Source: Planococcus sp. (in: firmicutes)
GTDB taxonomy: Bacteria > Bacillota > Bacilli > Bacillales_A > Planococcaceae
Direction: 5' to 3'
NCBI GenBank assembly: GCA_030147455.1
Contig: JASKZU010000094.1
Span: forward strand, 1-6,914
DNA: 6,914 nt
A model generated the notes under the pieces. That model was not told the origin of the DNA. It was given only the letters and a program-made list of their open reading frames with translations, and did not search any database. How positions within the stretch are numbered: position 1 is the first letter of the stretch; each line of letters starts with the position of its first letter. The translations under genes and the position numbers were made by a program. Positions 6,051 through 6,914 of this stretch are shown here, piece after piece.

Positions 6051-6914
6051 TTATCCTTCTCCTTCCGTCAAATGAATGAATAAATCCTGTAGTGATACCG
6101 GGCCGATTTCAAGCCCTCGCTTGCGTGCTTCTGTCCGCCGGGATTCATCAAGTTCGCCATAAACCATGACGGATTTCGTGCTGCCGAGCTGTTGTTCATT
6201 CAAGCGCTTCATTCCGGAAACAAACGCATCCACTTGATCAGCTGCTCCTGTGACAGAGGCTCCGTGCGAAACGATTGTCTCATAGGGCTCATTCAAAAGC
6301 ACCTTGCCCTGATCGATGATGACCACATTGTCGAATAGGTAATCCATTTCGGATACCAGGTGGGTAGAGAGAATGAACGTCCGCGGATAGAGTGCCTGGT
6401 CGTTCAGTATTTCCTTGTAGAAAATTTCGCGTGCCGGTGCATCCATGCCAAGATAAGCTTCATCGAATATCGTGACAGACGCGCGGCTGGCAAGACCGAT
6501 GACGACGTTCATTGCTGACTGCATTCCTTTGGAAAGCTTGTTGACCGGTTTGTCGAGCGGCACTTTAAATCGCTTCAATAAATAATCCGCATATTCATTG
6601 TCGAAGTTCGGGCGGTAATAAGCGGCGAACTCGAGTTTGTCTCCAACTTTTTCTGTTTCTTCTTTATGGTCTTTGTCGTAAACAAATGCCACTTGCTGCA
6701 TGTTTCCGGCGTTTTCAAATACCGGTGCACCGTCGATCCACACATCGCCTGAAGTCGGTTCGCGAAGGGAGGCAAGCAACGATAAAAGGGAAGTCTTGCC
6801 AGCGCCGTTTCGTCCGATCAGCCCGTGGATTTTTCCGGATTCCAACGCCAATGACACATCCTTCAGCGCTTCAAATTTTTTAAACTTCAATGTGGCATGT
6901 GAAAATTGAATTTT
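6051..6914 (-). CDS. ABC transporter ATP-binding protein, YtrB/YhcG-like (5' end cut by window edge)
   Basis: The visible 287 residues include almost the whole protein; a few N-terminal residues lie beyond the right edge. The frame is open to base 6914 and reads KIQFSHATLKFKKFEAL, a normal ABC N-terminus, so the in-frame TTG at 6890 is probably an internal leucine rather than the start. Numbering from the edge, Walker A is GRNGAGKT (34-41), the signature is LSKGM (127-131, replacing the usual LSGGQ), Walker B is VTIFDEAYLGMD (147-158), and the switch histidine is H185 in STHLVSEMD. The usual Q-loop glutamine is not evident (VAFVYDKD, 75-82). A C-terminal extension of about 85 residues follows, as in YtrB-like ATPases. 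It would power the adjacent permease. In relatives this operon begins with a GntR-type repressor, which would lie outside the window. Confidence 0.9.
   Translation of the reverse strand, partial: KIQFSHATLKFKKFEALKDVSLALESGKIHGLIGRNGAGKTSLLSLLASLREPTSGDVWIDGAPVFENAGNMQQVAFVYDKDHKEETEKVGDKLEFAAYYRPNFDNEYADYLLKRFKVPLDKPVNKLSKGMQSAMNVVIGLASRASVTIFDEAYLGMDAPAREIFYKEILNDQALYPRTFILSTHLVSEMDYLFDNVVIIDQGKVLLNEPYETIVSHGASVTGAADQVDAFVSGMKRLNEQQLGSTKSVMVYGELDESRRTEARKRGLEIGPVSLQDLFIHLTEGEG

Noticed and set aside
6888..6890. TTG as the start codon of the ABC ATPase
   Set aside because: The upstream codons in the same frame read KIQFSHAT, a typical ABC transporter N-terminus, and the frame runs to the window edge, so the true start lies outside.
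1..6914. Mobile elements, CRISPR arrays, tRNA or rRNA genes
   Set aside because: No direct repeats with regular spacing, transposase-like frames or structural RNA signatures were seen. All inverted repeats found fit terminators or local regulatory elements.

Overview
The window looks like chromosomal DNA from a low-to-moderate GC Gram-positive bacterium of the order Bacillales. The signs are strong AAGGAGG-type ribosome binding sites, rho-independent terminators with long U-tracts, a CitMHS transporter next to a CitS/CitT-type two-component system, and a YtrB-like ABC ATPase with its six-helix permease. A Planococcus-like relative is my guess from the moderate GC and protein flavour; no search was run.

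Layout. At the left, on the + strand, lies a 50-residue protein with two CxxC pairs (73-225) and its own terminator. It is followed by an acetamidase/formamidase family enzyme (346-1281). A perfect 18-bp hairpin (1299-1338) serves as a bidirectional terminator between this enzyme and the convergent - strand genes. Read from right to left on the - strand, the rest of the window holds: an ABC ATPase cut by the right edge (6914-6051); its membrane partner (6049-5327) and a terminator; a CitA/DcuS-type sensor kinase (5192-3549); a CitB/CitT-type response regulator overlapping it by 4 bp (3552-2842); a composite hairpin terminator; and a CitMHS citrate transporter (2666-1344).

How the genes work together. 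The kinase, regulator and transporter form a citrate sensing and uptake module like CitS-CitT-CitM of Bacillus subtilis. The kinase keeps R/H and R/K residues at exactly the spacing of the citrate-binding residues of Klebsiella CitA. A near-consensus catabolite-responsive element (cre) lies 42 bp upstream of the transporter start, which suggests CcpA repression on top of CitT activation. The ABC pair is a separate operon that starts outside the window. The acetamidase appears monocistronic and functionally unrelated to the citrate genes.

No mobile element, CRISPR array, rRNA or tRNA was seen. I found no clearly undescribed system. The most useful new observations are the small zinc-ribbon-like gene, the cre candidate, the composite hairpin between citT and citM, and corrected start positions for three genes.
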